Assembly (NCBI RefSeq): GCF_917563915.1
Contig: NZ_CAKJTI010000005.1
Location: 124,001 to 188,000, forward strand
DNA length: 64,000 nt
Direction: 5' to 3'
From: Bacillus rhizoplanae
GTDB taxonomy: Bacteria; Bacillota; Bacilli; Bacillales; Bacillaceae_G
Position numbers and translations under genes: made by a program. Under the pieces are notes generated by a model. The model had not been told where the DNA came from, did no database searches, and saw only the letters and a list, made by a program, of their open reading frames with translations. Each line of letters opens with the position of its first letter. Within the stretch, counting starts at the first letter, position 1. Positions 26,237-35,767 of this stretch are shown here, one piece after another.

Positions 26237-26282
26237 GGGAAAGTTTCCCTTTCGCAAAGGATCGAAGAGGGAACTTTCTCAT
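26237..26282 (-). terminator. Terminator of the DHA2 efflux gene
   Basis: GAAAGTTTCCCT pairs with AGGGAACTTTC around an 18-base loop, next to the stop codon of the efflux gene. Confidence 0.75.
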
Positions 26283-27832
26283 TACTTATTAAGCTCTAAC
26301 AAATCCCTCTGTTTCAGATTTTTCCTTATTGTCTTTTGCTCAACCTTATAACGATCTCCACCTACAAATAAGGAAACAAGCAATCCAATGATACCAGCTA
26401 CCATTGCCAATATAAAGCCATGGTGCAATGCTGTTTCTAATGCCCCTCTCATGAATTCTACTAGCTGAGGAGGAAGCTGTGTATGATTTTGCATCAAGAT
26501 TTCTGGTTTTGCTAATTTATCAATTTGATTAGCCGGCATTTGAGAGGATGCCGCAAAATCTATCATCTTTTCTTTTAAATCATTGTTCACAATGGTTGCT
26601 GTAATTGCAGCCCCCATCACACCACCAATACTTCTCCAAAACCCAACAACTGATGAAGCAATTCCCATATATTTCATATCAACGGATTGAGCGACAGCAT
26701 TTTGTGCGACACTCATAAGCGGACCAAGAACAATTAATCCCATTGTGATCATCACAAGAGTTACTGTCAATTTCGCAGTATCATGTGTAATGTTACTAAG
26801 CATGTAAGCTTCAAATATTCCAACTGCCATCGAAATTACCATGATAGTACGGAAAGGAACTTTCGTACAAAGGAAACCTCCTAAAATCGCCCCGATCATA
26901 ATCGGAAACATCATCGGTGTTAATACACCATTTGAATTTTCATTCCCAATAATAGCTACTGAAAGAATTGGAAGATACGTAATCGCAGAGAACATGATTG
27001 CTCCCTGACAAAATACAACAATACTTGTACCTAGCACCATTTTATTTTTAAATATGGAAAGAGGTAAAATCGGTTCACTAGCCTTTCTTTCCACTAATAT
27101 GAACAACACAATTGATATCGCAGCTGCACTAAACATTCCAATAATTTGAGCGGAATCCCAAGCATAATCCTTTCCGCCCCATTCTAAACCGAGAAGAAGG
27201 AGAACAGTTGAAGCAATTAATAAAACCGTTCCAAGATAATCAACTTTTGGTTTATGTTCTGATTTAGATTCCTGTAAAGAAAACAACAAAGTAATAATTG
27301 ATAAAATGCCAAAAGGTACATTTACATAGAAGCACCATCTCCACCCTAACCAAGAGGCTTCAGAAATCCAAGTACCGATTTGTGGTCCAAGGACTGAGGA
27401 TATACCAAATATCCCGGCAAACACACCAGACATTTTTGCTGCTTGTTTAGGATCCGTAGAAATTGAATAAATAATTGTGAATGAAATCGGAAAAATAGCT
27501 CCTGAACCTATCCCCTGAATAACACGATACGCAATCAACTGATCTATACTTTGAGCAGTTCCACATAATGCTGAGCCAACTAGAAATAAACTGATCCCGA
27601 GTAGATAAAACATTTTTCTTCCAAATAAATCGCTCATTTTCCCAAACACAAGCATCGTACTTGTTGCCGCAAGCATATAAGCCGTAAAAACCCAGCTCAT
27701 TTTATCAAATCCACCAATATCTTTAATGACTTGACTAATGCTCGCAGAAACAATGGTGTTATCCAAAGAGGACATAAACAGTCCTAACGCCATGGCTACG
27801 ATTACAAAAGGCATTCTTTTATTCTTTTCCAT
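26282..27832 (-). CDS. DHA2-family (EmrB/QacA type) 14-helix drug efflux MFS transporter
   Basis: 516 residues. MFS motif A GKMSDLFGRKM near residues 64-74, motif C-like GSGAIFPISF in helix 5, LDNTIVSASI (motif D1 of the 14-helix family) near residue 23. Predicted proton-driven export of cationic drugs or dyes. Start ATG 27832 six bases after GGGGAGAG; the earlier ATG at 27856 precedes this site. No TetR or MarR regulator is adjacent. Confidence 0.88.
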   Translation of the reverse strand: MEKNKRMPFVIVAMALGLFMSSLDNTIVSASISQVIKDIGGFDKMSWVFTAYMLAATSTMLVFGKMSDLFGRKMFYLLGISLFLVGSALCGTAQSIDQLIAYRVIQGIGSGAIFPISFTIIYSISTDPKQAAKMSGVFAGIFGISSVLGPQIGTWISEASWLGWRWCFYVNVPFGILSIITLLFSLQESKSEHKPKVDYLGTVLLIASTVLLLLGLEWGGKDYAWDSAQIIGMFSAAAISIVLFILVERKASEPILPLSIFKNKMVLGTSIVVFCQGAIMFSAITYLPILSVAIIGNENSNGVLTPMMFPIMIGAILGGFLCTKVPFRTIMVISMAVGIFEAYMLSNITHDTAKLTVTLVMITMGLIVLGPLMSVAQNAVAQSVDMKYMGIASSVVGFWRSIGGVMGAAITATIVNNDLKEKMIDFAASSQMPANQIDKLAKPEILMQNHTQLPPQLVEFMRGALETALHHGFILAMVAGIIGLLVSLFVGGDRYKVEQKTIRKNLKQRDLLELNK

Positions 27833-28513
27833 TGCGCTCTCTCCCCATTTCTTCAATCCTATCCACTCAAATAGAATAACATTTTTCCATTAAATAACAA
27901 TAAAATTCAGAAGTGATTTTTTGACAAAAAGCGACTTCATTTGTAATAAAAACAGCTACTGACTATAATTATGCTTTGAAATTTAGACTATGTGGATTAA
28001 TTGTCGCGAAAGTTACTTTAAATGTATTGAGTCTATATTTCTGTAGATATAAAGAGAAGCCCACTTCCGGGAAGGAAGTGGGCTTTTTCTTATTGAAGTA
28101 CTAATGTTGCCACGCACTCCACATGTGCAGAGTGTATGTGGCAACACATGGGTGCTGGTGAGTCTTACTAAATCTGTAAATAGCACGTGGTCAATACCTC
28201 GTCTTTTGCTTCTCATTTTACCTTTCGTTTCACATTTACCTTAAATCTTAGAAATGTATATCTTAATGCTTTCTAGAATAGCAAAAGCACCTATCTAAGT
28301 TTGAAATAAAGGATAGGTGCATCACAATGAAACTTTAATAATATAAAAATAGCCATTTCATCCCTGGTATGGGTGGAAAATCGTTATTACGATTTTTTAA
28401 AAATTTGAGAGATTAATAGATAAATATTGACAGTCATAATCTAAAGTAGTTGAAGATGTAAGTATATTGTATAATTTTTTTCTTCAAAAGTATTAGCACT
28501 ACTTTATAAGTAC
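27833..28513. other. 681-base region without a gene
   Basis: Contains the efflux promoter region, a perfect terminator-like hairpin at 28055-28088 (AAGCCCACTTCC/GGAAGTGGGCTTTTT), and copy 1 of the GTTGCCAC repeat. No supported ORF. Confidence 0.6.
28106..28166 (+). repeat. GTTGCCAC hairpin repeat, copy 1
   Basis: About 60 bp: GTTGCCAC pairs with GTGGCAAC, inside it CACTC pairs with GAGTG around CACATGTG, followed by the unpaired tail ATGGGTGCTGGTGAGT. Two further copies lie at 30584 and 32384 in the same orientation. I do not recognise the family; it could be one of the lesser bcr types. Confidence 0.65.
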
Positions 28514-29614
28514 TCACTTCTTGCGAGCAGAGTAGCTCTTGGGTAGTTTCAGACTATTCTGTTCCATGACCACACGCAGGCGGTCCGGATAGTCAGTGAT
28601 CATTCCGTCGACGCCATCATTGATAAGCTTTTGCATAGTAGGCTGGTCGTCAACCGTCCAGGGAATGACCTTCATTCCGTACTTGTGCGCTTCCTGAACC
28701 ATGCTTTTCGTCACATAGGGCACGTAATTCTCATCAGTAACCTTGCCGTTCTGCGGGAAACCGTGCACTGGAGAGATGGCGTCTATTCCTAACGAGTGGG
28801 CAGCCGCAACGGGGTCTCCGCCAAAGTCGTCGATATCAATTCCACCTAACCATGGAGAGGAACCCGGCTGACCAGGCTGCAGGAACTCTGGACCGTTGGT
28901 CAGTGCAACGAGAGGTAAACGAGGCTCAACCTCGTGCATTCGTTTGAGCGCTCCCCAGTCGAAGCTTTGAATCGACACCCGGTTGAGCATACCGGCTTCG
29001 CGAACTTCTTTGGCAACAATCTGTACGAATTCTTCACGTGGAGCAGTCTGCTCAGGTGCACCGGCCTCCACCTTCGTCTCGATATTCATCCACACATTGT
29101 TGGCGTTATAGAGCTTGATAAGGTCGAAAATCTCGGTTAGCAGTGGTATTTGAGCACCAGGGCTCGGGTGCTGACCTGGGAATTGCGGCAACGTCTTTGA
29201 GCCACAATCCAGCGTTCGGACTTGGGCAAGGGTTAGATCTTTTATGTACTTACCGACGTAGGGGTACTCAGGGTCACCAACGAATGCAGGACTCGTGTCC
29301 ATGCACTTGGAACCCGAAATCTTTCGGTCGTGCGAAATAACAGCTTGATGGTCTTTGGTGATCTGCACGTCAAGCTCAAGTGTGCTCACACCGACTTCGA
29401 GAGCATGGGAAAACGAGGCAATCGTTGACTCAACGGTTAGCCCAAGTCCGCCTCGGTGTGCCTGCAGGTCGAACCCTTTAGGACCAAAACTCTTTGAGGT
29501 GCCTGACCAGGACGGATTCTCAGTGGCTGAGGCTGATTGTGCTGAAACTTGGCTAGCTCCTGAATACACCATAAGGGCTGCCATTGTTGCTAATATAAAT
29601 TTTTTCCTCTTCAT
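28514..29614 (-). CDS. Secreted glycerophosphodiester phosphodiesterase, G+C-rich and chimeric
   Basis: 366 residues. Signal peptide of about 25 residues (MKRKKFILAT...ASQVSA), then a GDPD domain with HRG at 53-55, ELD at 80-82 and HD at 95-96, and a late NDGVDGMITDYPDRL. It would hydrolyse glycerophosphodiesters outside the cell. The mature part is strikingly G+C-rich, with codons such as GTC, CGG and CTG unlike all neighbours, whereas the signal peptide codons are A+T-rich as in Bacillus. This suggests transfer, perhaps from an actinobacterium, with a native-type signal peptide. ATG at 29614 after AAGGAGATGAG. Confidence 0.9.
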   Translation of the reverse strand: MKRKKFILATMAALMVYSGASQVSAQSASATENPSWSGTSKSFGPKGFDLQAHRGGLGLTVESTIASFSHALEVGVSTLELDVQITKDHQAVISHDRKISGSKCMDTSPAFVGDPEYPYVGKYIKDLTLAQVRTLDCGSKTLPQFPGQHPSPGAQIPLLTEIFDLIKLYNANNVWMNIETKVEAGAPEQTAPREEFVQIVAKEVREAGMLNRVSIQSFDWGALKRMHEVEPRLPLVALTNGPEFLQPGQPGSSPWLGGIDIDDFGGDPVAAAHSLGIDAISPVHGFPQNGKVTDENYVPYVTKSMVQEAHKYGMKVIPWTVDDQPTMQKLINDGVDGMITDYPDRLRVVMEQNSLKLPKSYSARKK

Positions 29615-29884
29615 TTCTGCTCATCTCCTTATAAAATCTATTACTCTTATAAGTTTAGATGACTGATGTAATATCCCTATTAATAATATGATAAGAAATA
29701 GTAAAGGGAAATAAAGCGCTTACACACAGGAATTGAAGAAAATAAAATTATCAATCTTTGTCCAGCTACGATTCACCTCTAAAGTAATTATCAATTTCTA
29801 CGATCTTTTTAAATTTTGCGAATTTTTAGCATTAATTATCTATGGTATAACATGTTAGAGGTGATTGATCTTTTCAGAGTTTAA

Positions 29885-30525
29885 GGATGGTATGTCAACA
29901 CTAAACTAGATAAAAGTAATCTTTTTACGAATGTACTATTCTGTGCTGAATGTAAAAGAGGTATGTGGTATAATGCAAATCAAAAAGGATATCGTTGCGG
30001 CGGAAACATTAAACATGGATCTGTTTTTTGCGAAAATCAAAAGCGATTAAAGAAAAGCAGCTAAGTGAAACTATATTAAATGATTTATCAATCCTTTTTG
30101 AAGAACTAAAAATGCCCCACTTTAACACAGAACTTCTAAAACAATTCAAAATCAAAAGAAAGCTTATTATGAATTTAATTTCTTCGATTGAAATTAAATT
30201 AAAAAATCTAAACCAAAAAAAGCTACAATATTACGATTTATTTGTTGAAGAAGAAATTTCGAAAGAAGAGCTTGAAGAACTGAGAGAAATGATAATGGTA
30301 AAAATTTCGGATTTTCAAAATCAAATAATAAATCTAAACTCTTAAATTGAGGAAATTGTACAAGAGGACTATGTTCTGGCCTTAAAAGATACTTTAAAAG
30401 AATTCTTGTCGTTAAAAGAGCTTACAAACAAAATGCTCCATACTTTTGTAAATAAAATTGAATATCGAATTGATGGTAGTATTGAAATACACTACAATTT
30501 TGCAAATCCGTTAAAAGAAGTGTAA
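29885..30525 (+). pseudogene. Decayed C-terminal part of a large serine recombinase
   Basis: Starting without a start codon, the frame reads NLFTNVLFCAECKRGMWYN and YRCGGNIKHGSVFCENQK, a zinc beta-ribbon of large serine recombinases. A frameshift near 30040 leads to AIKEKQLSETILNDLSILFE and a coiled-coil of about 90 residues. An in-frame TAA at 30343 interrupts it; the same frame continues IEEIVQEDYVLALKDTLKEF to a final stop at 30523-30525. The catalytic N-terminal domain is absent. It is the relic of a phage or integrative element. Confidence 0.78.
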
Positions 30526-30556
30526 AGGCAACGTACCAATAAAGGGACGTTGCCTT
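30524..30556 (+). terminator. Terminator after the recombinase relic
   Basis: AAGGCAACGT and ACGTTGCCTT with a 12-base loop and T-rich tail. Confidence 0.75.
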
Positions 30557-30583
30557 CTTTATATTATTTAGTTTTTAAAATAA

Positions 30584-30648
30584 GTTGCGCCACGCACTCC
30601 ACATACGCGGAGTGTATACGGCAATACAATGAGATGTTTGTGAGTTCA
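30584..30648 (+). repeat. GTTGCCAC hairpin repeat, copy 2 (diverged)
   Basis: GTTGCGCCACGCACTCCACA, then CGGAGTGTATACGGCAATAC and a diverged tail GAGATGTTTGTGAGT; several substitutions against copies 1 and 3. Confidence 0.6.
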
Positions 30649-30717
30649 GTTATAAGAGAAGAAGCAATTATAAACTAAAACTGTAGTGCAATAGTAATCG
30701 CTCCAACTATGTCACTG

Positions 30718-31425
30718 CTAAACAGTCATTTTCCAGCCTGATAATGCCAACCAGTTTTCCAGTTCCTTATAATCAGGCATTATTTTCCCAACAAGGCGCC
30801 AAAAGGATCGATCATGATTTAGATGGACCATATGGCACATTTCATGAACGACTACATAGTCGATCACCTGCTGAGGTGCCATTGCTAGCTTCCAATTAAA
30901 CGTTAACTGTAGATTTGAATCACAAGTGCCCCACGTACGATTACTATCTGTAATACGAATGGACCGTGGTTTTGTTTTAAAGTTACTTTGATACGATTTA
31001 ATACTCTTCTCTACTAATGCCTTACACTGCTTATAGTAAAATCGTTTTAAAGCTTGTTGTATTTTCTCATTCTTAAGCTCTTTCACATAAATATGTAGCT
31101 TATCTCCCTCAAACACTGCGTTATCTTGCTCAATACTTGCATCTTGAGAAATCTGTATCGGATATGTGTTCCCTAAATATAGAAAGCCCTCTCCTTGATC
31201 ATAAGCTTTTTCCTGAGGACCACGCACTCGCTCCTGCATTTCCTTACGTGTTTTCTGAATCCAATCCCATTTCTCCTCTAACAATTGGACTAAGTATTCA
31301 ACAGGCGTTCCTTTCGGAGCTTGTACTTCAACATTTCCGTACGAATCTACATAAATACGTACAGATTTTTTCTTCTTATAATTTATATGAAAATTAATTG
31401 TCTCACCTAAATATGTATGTACCAT
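30718..31425 (-). CDS. YgjP-like zinc metallopeptidase (DUF45)
   Basis: 235 residues. The C-terminal half has VVHEMCHMVHLNHDRSFW: HExxH plus a third His, the DUF45/M48-like zinc motif, preceded by RTWGTCDSNLQLTFNWKLAM typical of the family. N-terminal half is beta-rich (IRIYVDSYGNVEVQAP). No signal peptide. Homologues sit in restriction-modification loci or stand alone; the substrate is unknown. ATG 31425 behind AGGTGATGA. Confidence 0.85.
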   Translation of the reverse strand: MVHTYLGETINFHINYKKKKSVRIYVDSYGNVEVQAPKGTPVEYLVQLLEEKWDWIQKTRKEMQERVRGPQEKAYDQGEGFLYLGNTYPIQISQDASIEQDNAVFEGDKLHIYVKELKNEKIQQALKRFYYKQCKALVEKSIKSYQSNFKTKPRSIRITDSNRTWGTCDSNLQLTFNWKLAMAPQQVIDYVVVHEMCHMVHLNHDRSFWRLVGKIMPDYKELENWLALSGWKMTV

Positions 31426-31464
31426 TTCATCACCTAGCGTATTTGTTCTTGTTATTTTTACAAA

Positions 31465-31500
31465 TAAAAAAGAGTAGGTTACAAACTCCCTACTCTATCT
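31465..31500 (-). terminator. Terminator of the DUF1456 gene
   Basis: AGAGTAGG/CCTACTCT stem with T run on the minus strand. Confidence 0.8.
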
Positions 31501-31545
31501 ATTATATCATTTACTGTTTAACATAAATGTTACAATGCTTATTCC

Positions 31546-32076
31546 TTATCCTCTATACTTTACAGCTAATCCCTTTACGAAATTCCTTGCGTATCTATCG
31601 CCGCACTCTTTGTAATTTTTATGGCCTTTTTTTCTTAATAGAGCGCCTAACTCTCCTTTTGTCACCTTAACTCCTACGCTGTCTAATATATCAAGCACAT
31701 CTTCACTCGTTAACGAAAGTGCTATTTTCATTTTCTTTAGAAGAAGGTTATTGGCACTCTCATTACTCTGCAAAGGCATCGCTTGTCCAGCTGGTTGCCC
31801 TGGTTTCGGATCTTGCTTTCCTCTTTTTAAAGTAATAAATCCATTTAAAAATGACTCTAACATCATCATATCGCATGTTAATACGTAATCATCTTCGACT
31901 ACATCAGCATTTTCAGCTTCATGCTGGGGACTTTTCTTTACTTTTGTAAGCATATCAACTACTTCTTCTTTCGTTACTTCAATGCCACCAAGTTTAAATA
32001 TCTCTACCATATCTATATCTTTTATATCCATAGCATATCTTACTCTTTTTAATATATCATTATTGCTCATTGCCAT
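31546..32076 (-). CDS. DUF1456 (YehS-like) protein
   Basis: 176 residues formed by two copies of the same helical domain: NNDILKRVRYAMDIKDIDMV at 4-23 and NLLLKKMKIALSLTSEDVLD at about 108-127, each followed by a GGIEVTKEEV/VGVKVTKGEL segment. The linker is rich in Pro, Gln and Gly. Cytosolic, function unknown. ATG 32076 six bases after GGAGGAC. Confidence 0.85.
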   Translation of the reverse strand: MAMSNNDILKRVRYAMDIKDIDMVEIFKLGGIEVTKEEVVDMLTKVKKSPQHEAENADVVEDDYVLTCDMMMLESFLNGFITLKRGKQDPKPGQPAGQAMPLQSNESANNLLLKKMKIALSLTSEDVLDILDSVGVKVTKGELGALLRKKGHKNYKECGDRYARNFVKGLAVKYRG

Positions 32077-32582
32077 TGTTAGTCCTCCTAAAATGTTGAT
32101 TATTTATACGGCTGTTAAAGTCTATCCTCTAACATGCTTTAAACTATCATGTTTAATATAACCTTTTAGTTAATATCCGCTAAATTAATACTTTAACATT
32201 TTAAAGATAGGTTTTATAGTCTTACCCGAACTTTTCTCCATCATTGTATCTATAGATCTCTTACGTGTTTGTTGTATGCTTATAAAAAGATTTCCCTCAT
32301 AACATTAACTAAAAGAAAAAACAGTGCTTTGATTTCTCAAATACACTGTTCTTTTCCAGCTCTACGCTTATTTTAAACTCAACCAAGCTACACACTCTAC
32401 ATGTACAGAGTGTATGTGGCAACACAAGGGTGCTGGTGGGTTTATTACATTCTTAAGACCTTCTTCTTTCAGAAAACAGACCTTACCAAAACAAAAGTTG
32501 CCGTCTGCAAAGGAACTCGAAACTGAACAAAATAAATACACATAAGTTGATGTGATTCACTTTTTCTCTAACTTTTTGAGGG
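32077..32582. other. 506-base region without a gene
   Basis: Holds the DUF1456 upstream region, a hairpin AACAGTG/CACTGTT at 32319-32350, and copy 3 of the GTTGCCAC repeat. Nothing else recognised. Confidence 0.5.
32384..32444 (+). repeat. GTTGCCAC hairpin repeat, copy 3
   Basis: CACACTCTACATGTACAGAG, then TGTATGTGGCAACACAAGGG and TGCTGGTGGGTTTA; the left outer arm has decayed but the right part is close to copy 1. Confidence 0.65.
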
Positions 32583-33572
32583 TTACATCATTCCACTGTC
32601 ATCTGTCTCATCAACACTCTTTTCAAATTTATCAAGCAATGCACGCACTTCATCTGTTGATTTCGTGCTCATCAATTGATTTCTTAATTCAGCAGCTCCA
32701 TGGAATCCTTTGACATAAATTTTGAAAAAGCGATGAAGCCCTGTGATTGAACGTGGTAGTACTTCCGCATATTGATCTTGAAGATCAAGCTGCAGTCTTA
32801 AAAGATCAAGGTGTTCTTTACTGGTATGCTCTTTTGGCTCTTTTTCAAAAGCAAAAGGATTTTTAAAAATACCTCGCCCGATCATAACACCATCAATACC
32901 ATATTTTTCAGCAAGCTGCAGCCCGATTTGACGGTCAGGAATGTCTCCATTGATTGTTAGTAGCGTATTTGGTGCGATGCGGTCACGTAATTTTTTGATT
33001 TCCGGAATTAGCTCCCAATGCGCATCTACTTGGCTCATTTCTTCTCTTGTACGTAAATGAATAGAAAGGTTCGCAATATCCTGTTTTAAAATATGCGTTA
33101 ACCACTCCTCCCACTCATTTAGCTCCTTAAAGCCAAGTCGTGTTTTCACGCTGACAGGCAGTCCGCCCGCTTTTGCTGCTTGAATAAGTTCTGCCGCAAC
33201 GTCTGGACGCAGAATAAGGCCACTACCTTTCCCTCTCGATGCCACATTCGGTACAGGGCAGCCCATATTAATATCGATGCCTTTAAATCCTAGCTCTGCC
33301 ATGCCAATACTCATTTGACGGAAATATTCGGGATTATCCCCCCAAATATGTGCCACCATTGGCTGTTCATCTTCTGTAAAAAGCAAACGGCCACGCACAC
33401 TTTTCATACCCTCTGGATGACAATAGCTATCCGAGTTTGTAAACTCTGTGAAAAATACATCCGGTCGACCGGCTTCACTTACTACGTGACGAAAAACAAC
33501 ATCTGTCACATCTTCCATTGGTGCAAGTACAAAAAATGGTCGTGGTAAATCACGCCAAAAATTATCTATCAT
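32583..33572 (-). CDS. tRNA-dihydrouridine synthase
   Basis: 329-residue FMN enzyme reducing uridines in the tRNA D loop. Family motifs: LAPMEDVTD at about residue 17, [19 protein letters not shown] with the catalytic Cys, VKTRLGF, INGDI and [12 protein letters not shown] choose ATG 33572 because GAGAGGA lies upstream and family similarity starts there; a GTG at 33593 would put that site inside the gene. Monocistronic. Confidence 0.9.
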   Translation of the reverse strand: MIDNFWRDLPRPFFVLAPMEDVTDVVFRHVVSEAGRPDVFFTEFTNSDSYCHPEGMKSVRGRLLFTEDEQPMVAHIWGDNPEYFRQMSIGMAELGFKGIDINMGCPVPNVASRGKGSGLILRPDVAAELIQAAKAGGLPVSVKTRLGFKELNEWEEWLTHILKQDIANLSIHLRTREEMSQVDAHWELIPEIKKLRDRIAPNTLLTINGDIPDRQIGLQLAEKYGIDGVMIGRGIFKNPFAFEKEPKEHTSKEHLDLLRLQLDLQDQYAEVLPRSITGLHRFFKIYVKGFHGAAELRNQLMSTKSTDEVRALLDKFEKSVDETDDSGMM

Positions 33573-33628
33573 TTCAAACTCAAATCCTCTCACTATGGAT
33601 ACAACTTCAAACTCTCGGTCAAAAAATA

Positions 33629-33784
33629 TAAAGTGAAACTTTAATCAGTGAGGGTTTTCTTCATCCCCCACTGATTATTAGTTGAACCAATCGGGCTTTT
33701 ACGGGCAGTTTATCTCCCACCTAACTTCTTTGCTTTCACCGAATTTTGAGGTGGGAGTATTACTGCCCGTTAATGCGGGATAAA
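33629..33784 (+). repeat. bcr1 element, copy 5
   Basis: 156 bp with ATAAA at both ends (33629-33633, 33780-33784). Some substitutions (AATCAGTGAGGG, ATCTCCCACC). Lies upstream of the dihydrouridine synthase gene, between it and the rlmCD terminator. Confidence 0.9.
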
Positions 33785-33939
33785 GCCAAATGTTCCACTT
33801 CTTTTACACTTATATCATGCTTAATAACTTATTATCAAACACAAGTACATTTGGACATTTATAATTTGTGAAAAACTATTGTGAAAATCGGCAATGTTTA
33901 TTTTAACTAAAATCGGTCCTGAATGGTATTTTTATAAAC

Positions 33940-33985
33940 AAAAAAGCAGATGGTATAGATTTTTTCTATATCAACTGCTTTTCTA
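33940..33985 (-). terminator. Terminator of rlmCD
   Basis: AAAAGCAG...TATAGA and TCTATA...CTGCTTTT pair around a T-rich loop just past the stop codon. Confidence 0.75.
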
Positions 33986-35362
33986 TTATACCAACTCCAA
34001 CCACGCGACCGCTTCACAATGCGTCGTATGCGGGAACATATCCACAGGCTGCACTTCCTGCGTCTTATATCCACCTTCTTCAAGAATCTTCAAGTCGCGT
34101 GCAAGTGTCGCTGGGTTACATGATACGTATACAACACGCTTTGGCTTCATGTCGATGATTGTATTTAGTAGTGCTTCATCACAGCCTTTACGCGGCGGGT
34201 CGACTACGATTGTGTCGGCGATGATGCCTTGTTTGTACCAATTTGGAATGACTACTTCTGCTTCGCCTACGCCAAATTCAACGTTTGTTATGTTGTTTAG
34301 TTCTGCGTTTCGGTTTGCGTCTTCGATTGCTTCTGGGACGATTTCAACACCGTATACTTTTCTTGCTTTTTGCGCTAGGAATAAGGAGATTGTTCCGATG
34401 CCGCAATAAGCGTCGATAACTGTTTCATTTCCATCTAATTTTGCGTACTCAAGCGCTTTGTCGTACAGTACTTTCGTTTGCGTTGGGTTTACTTGATAGA
34501 ATGAACGTGCTGAAATGGCAAATTTAATATCGCCGATGAAATCATAAATATATTCTGATCCGTATAGGACTGTCGTTGTGTCGCCGAAAATTACGTTCGT
34601 ACGTTTGTTGTTTACATTTTGAACGATGGATTTTACACTTGGGAATTTCGCTGTAATTTCTTCGATGATTGCATTTTTGTTTGGAAGTTCTGCAGTACGT
34701 GTAATAAAGACAAGCATGATTTCGCCTGTAACTTGTCCGTAGCGAGCCATTACGTGACGAAGTGTTCCTTTATGACGCTCTTCGTTGTACGCCGTAATGC
34801 CGTGTTTCTCACAAATGCGTTTTACTTCTTGAATTAATGTATCGTTTTCTTCCGCTTGGATTAAACATGTTTCCATATTAATGATGTCATGCGTTCCTTG
34901 GCGGTAGAAACCAGCGACAAGTCCACCTTCACGTTCTCCAATTGGCACTTGTGCTTTGTTTCGATATATCCATGGATTTTCCATGCCAAGGACAGGGTGA
35001 ACAGGTACATCATGCAGTCCACCGATGCGCTGCATAACGTCACGCACTTGTTTTTCTTTTGCTTGCAGTTGTCCTTCATATGTTAAGTGCTGAAGCTGAC
35101 AACCGCCGCACTGGTTATATACTGGACATTCTGCCTCTTTGCGATATGGGCTCTCTTTATGAAGCTTCATTAAACGACCGAAAGCAAAATTCTTTTTCAC
35201 TTTAATAATTTTAATTTGTGCTTCTTCACCTGGTAATCCGTTTTTCACGAAAATAGGATAGCCATCTACTTTCGCAACACCGGCACCGTCATGTGTTAAA
35301 TCTTCAAACACTACATCTATAAACTCGTTTTTTTCAACTGGTGGTGTCATTTTATTACTCAT
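33986..35362 (-). CDS. rlmCD: 23S rRNA (uracil-C5)-methyltransferase RlmCD
   Basis: 458 residues. N-terminal TRAM domain (about 10-65), an iron-sulfur Cys cluster [14 protein letters not shown] near 77-90, then a SAM domain with [22 protein letters not shown] and the catalytic Cys in [13 protein letters not shown]. In Bacillus the orthologue YefA methylates two uridines of 23S rRNA. ATG 35362 seven bases after AGAGAGGT; ATGs further up precede that site. Confidence 0.9.
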   Translation of the reverse strand: MSNKMTPPVEKNEFIDVVFEDLTHDGAGVAKVDGYPIFVKNGLPGEEAQIKIIKVKKNFAFGRLMKLHKESPYRKEAECPVYNQCGGCQLQHLTYEGQLQAKEKQVRDVMQRIGGLHDVPVHPVLGMENPWIYRNKAQVPIGEREGGLVAGFYRQGTHDIINMETCLIQAEENDTLIQEVKRICEKHGITAYNEERHKGTLRHVMARYGQVTGEIMLVFITRTAELPNKNAIIEEITAKFPSVKSIVQNVNNKRTNVIFGDTTTVLYGSEYIYDFIGDIKFAISARSFYQVNPTQTKVLYDKALEYAKLDGNETVIDAYCGIGTISLFLAQKARKVYGVEIVPEAIEDANRNAELNNITNVEFGVGEAEVVIPNWYKQGIIADTIVVDPPRKGCDEALLNTIIDMKPKRVVYVSCNPATLARDLKILEEGGYKTQEVQPVDMFPHTTHCEAVAWLELV

Positions 35363-35436
35363 TTTCCGACCTCTCTTTTTCATCACACTGCGTTACATTT
35401 TACCATACTCCAAGGCTCTTTAGCCATTGGAAGAAA

Positions 35437-35467
35437 AAAAGCTATTGACGAATTTTGTCGCTTAATG
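35437..35467 (+). promoter_or_regulatory. Likely sigma-A promoter of the riboswitch transcript
   Basis: TTGACG near 35443 and an extended -10 (TGTTACGCT) about 18 bases later, ending some 25 bases before the aptamer. The -10 match is weak. Confidence 0.4.
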
Positions 35468-35499
35468 TTACGCTACTACTAATTCAATACGGATGGTGT

Positions 35500-35572
35500 T
35501 ACCTCATATATACTTGATGATATGGATCGAGAGTCTCTACCCGGCAACCGGAAATTGCTGGACTATGGGGAA
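35500..35572 (+). ncRNA. Guanine-class purine riboswitch aptamer
   Basis: P1 is formed by CCTCATA and TATGGGG; conserved joining regions TATGG (35520s) and GAGTCTCTACCCGG, then CAACCGG and GGACTATG. The C in GACTATG (35563) is the base that pairs with guanine or hypoxanthine; adenine switches have U there. It should turn off the downstream nucleoside permease when guanine is plentiful. Confidence 0.92.
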
Positions 35573-35606
35573 AACTAATGAATATTAGCTTTTTTGTGTA
35601 TATAAA

Positions 35607-35668
35607 GACTCATATTGATTAGCTTTCTCGCATAGAAGGAAGTGGATCTGTATGGGTCTTTTTTTATT
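35607..35668 (+). terminator. Riboswitch-controlled terminator
   Basis: GACTCATA (35607-35614) pairs with TATGGGTC (35651-35658), followed by a run of T. The right arm resembles the aptamer's TATGGGG, allowing mutually exclusive pairing. Confidence 0.75.
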
Positions 35669-35767
35669 TTCATTTTAAAAGTCAGACATCATACGTATGA
35701 CTTAAAAACTTCGAGATTAACTTCTCTATTTCTTACAAAATAACAACATCTGAAAGGAGCAAATTTT

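Noticed and set aside
26104-26292. 62-codon ORF
   Set aside because: It is made of bcr1 copy 4 and the efflux gene terminator.
28013-28216. 67-codon minus-strand ORF
   Set aside because: It consists of a terminator hairpin and the GTTGCCAC repeat.
28934-29666. Several open plus-strand frames opposite the phosphodiesterase gene
   Set aside because: They are by-products of its high G+C content; no ribosome sites, and the minus frame has clear GDPD motifs.
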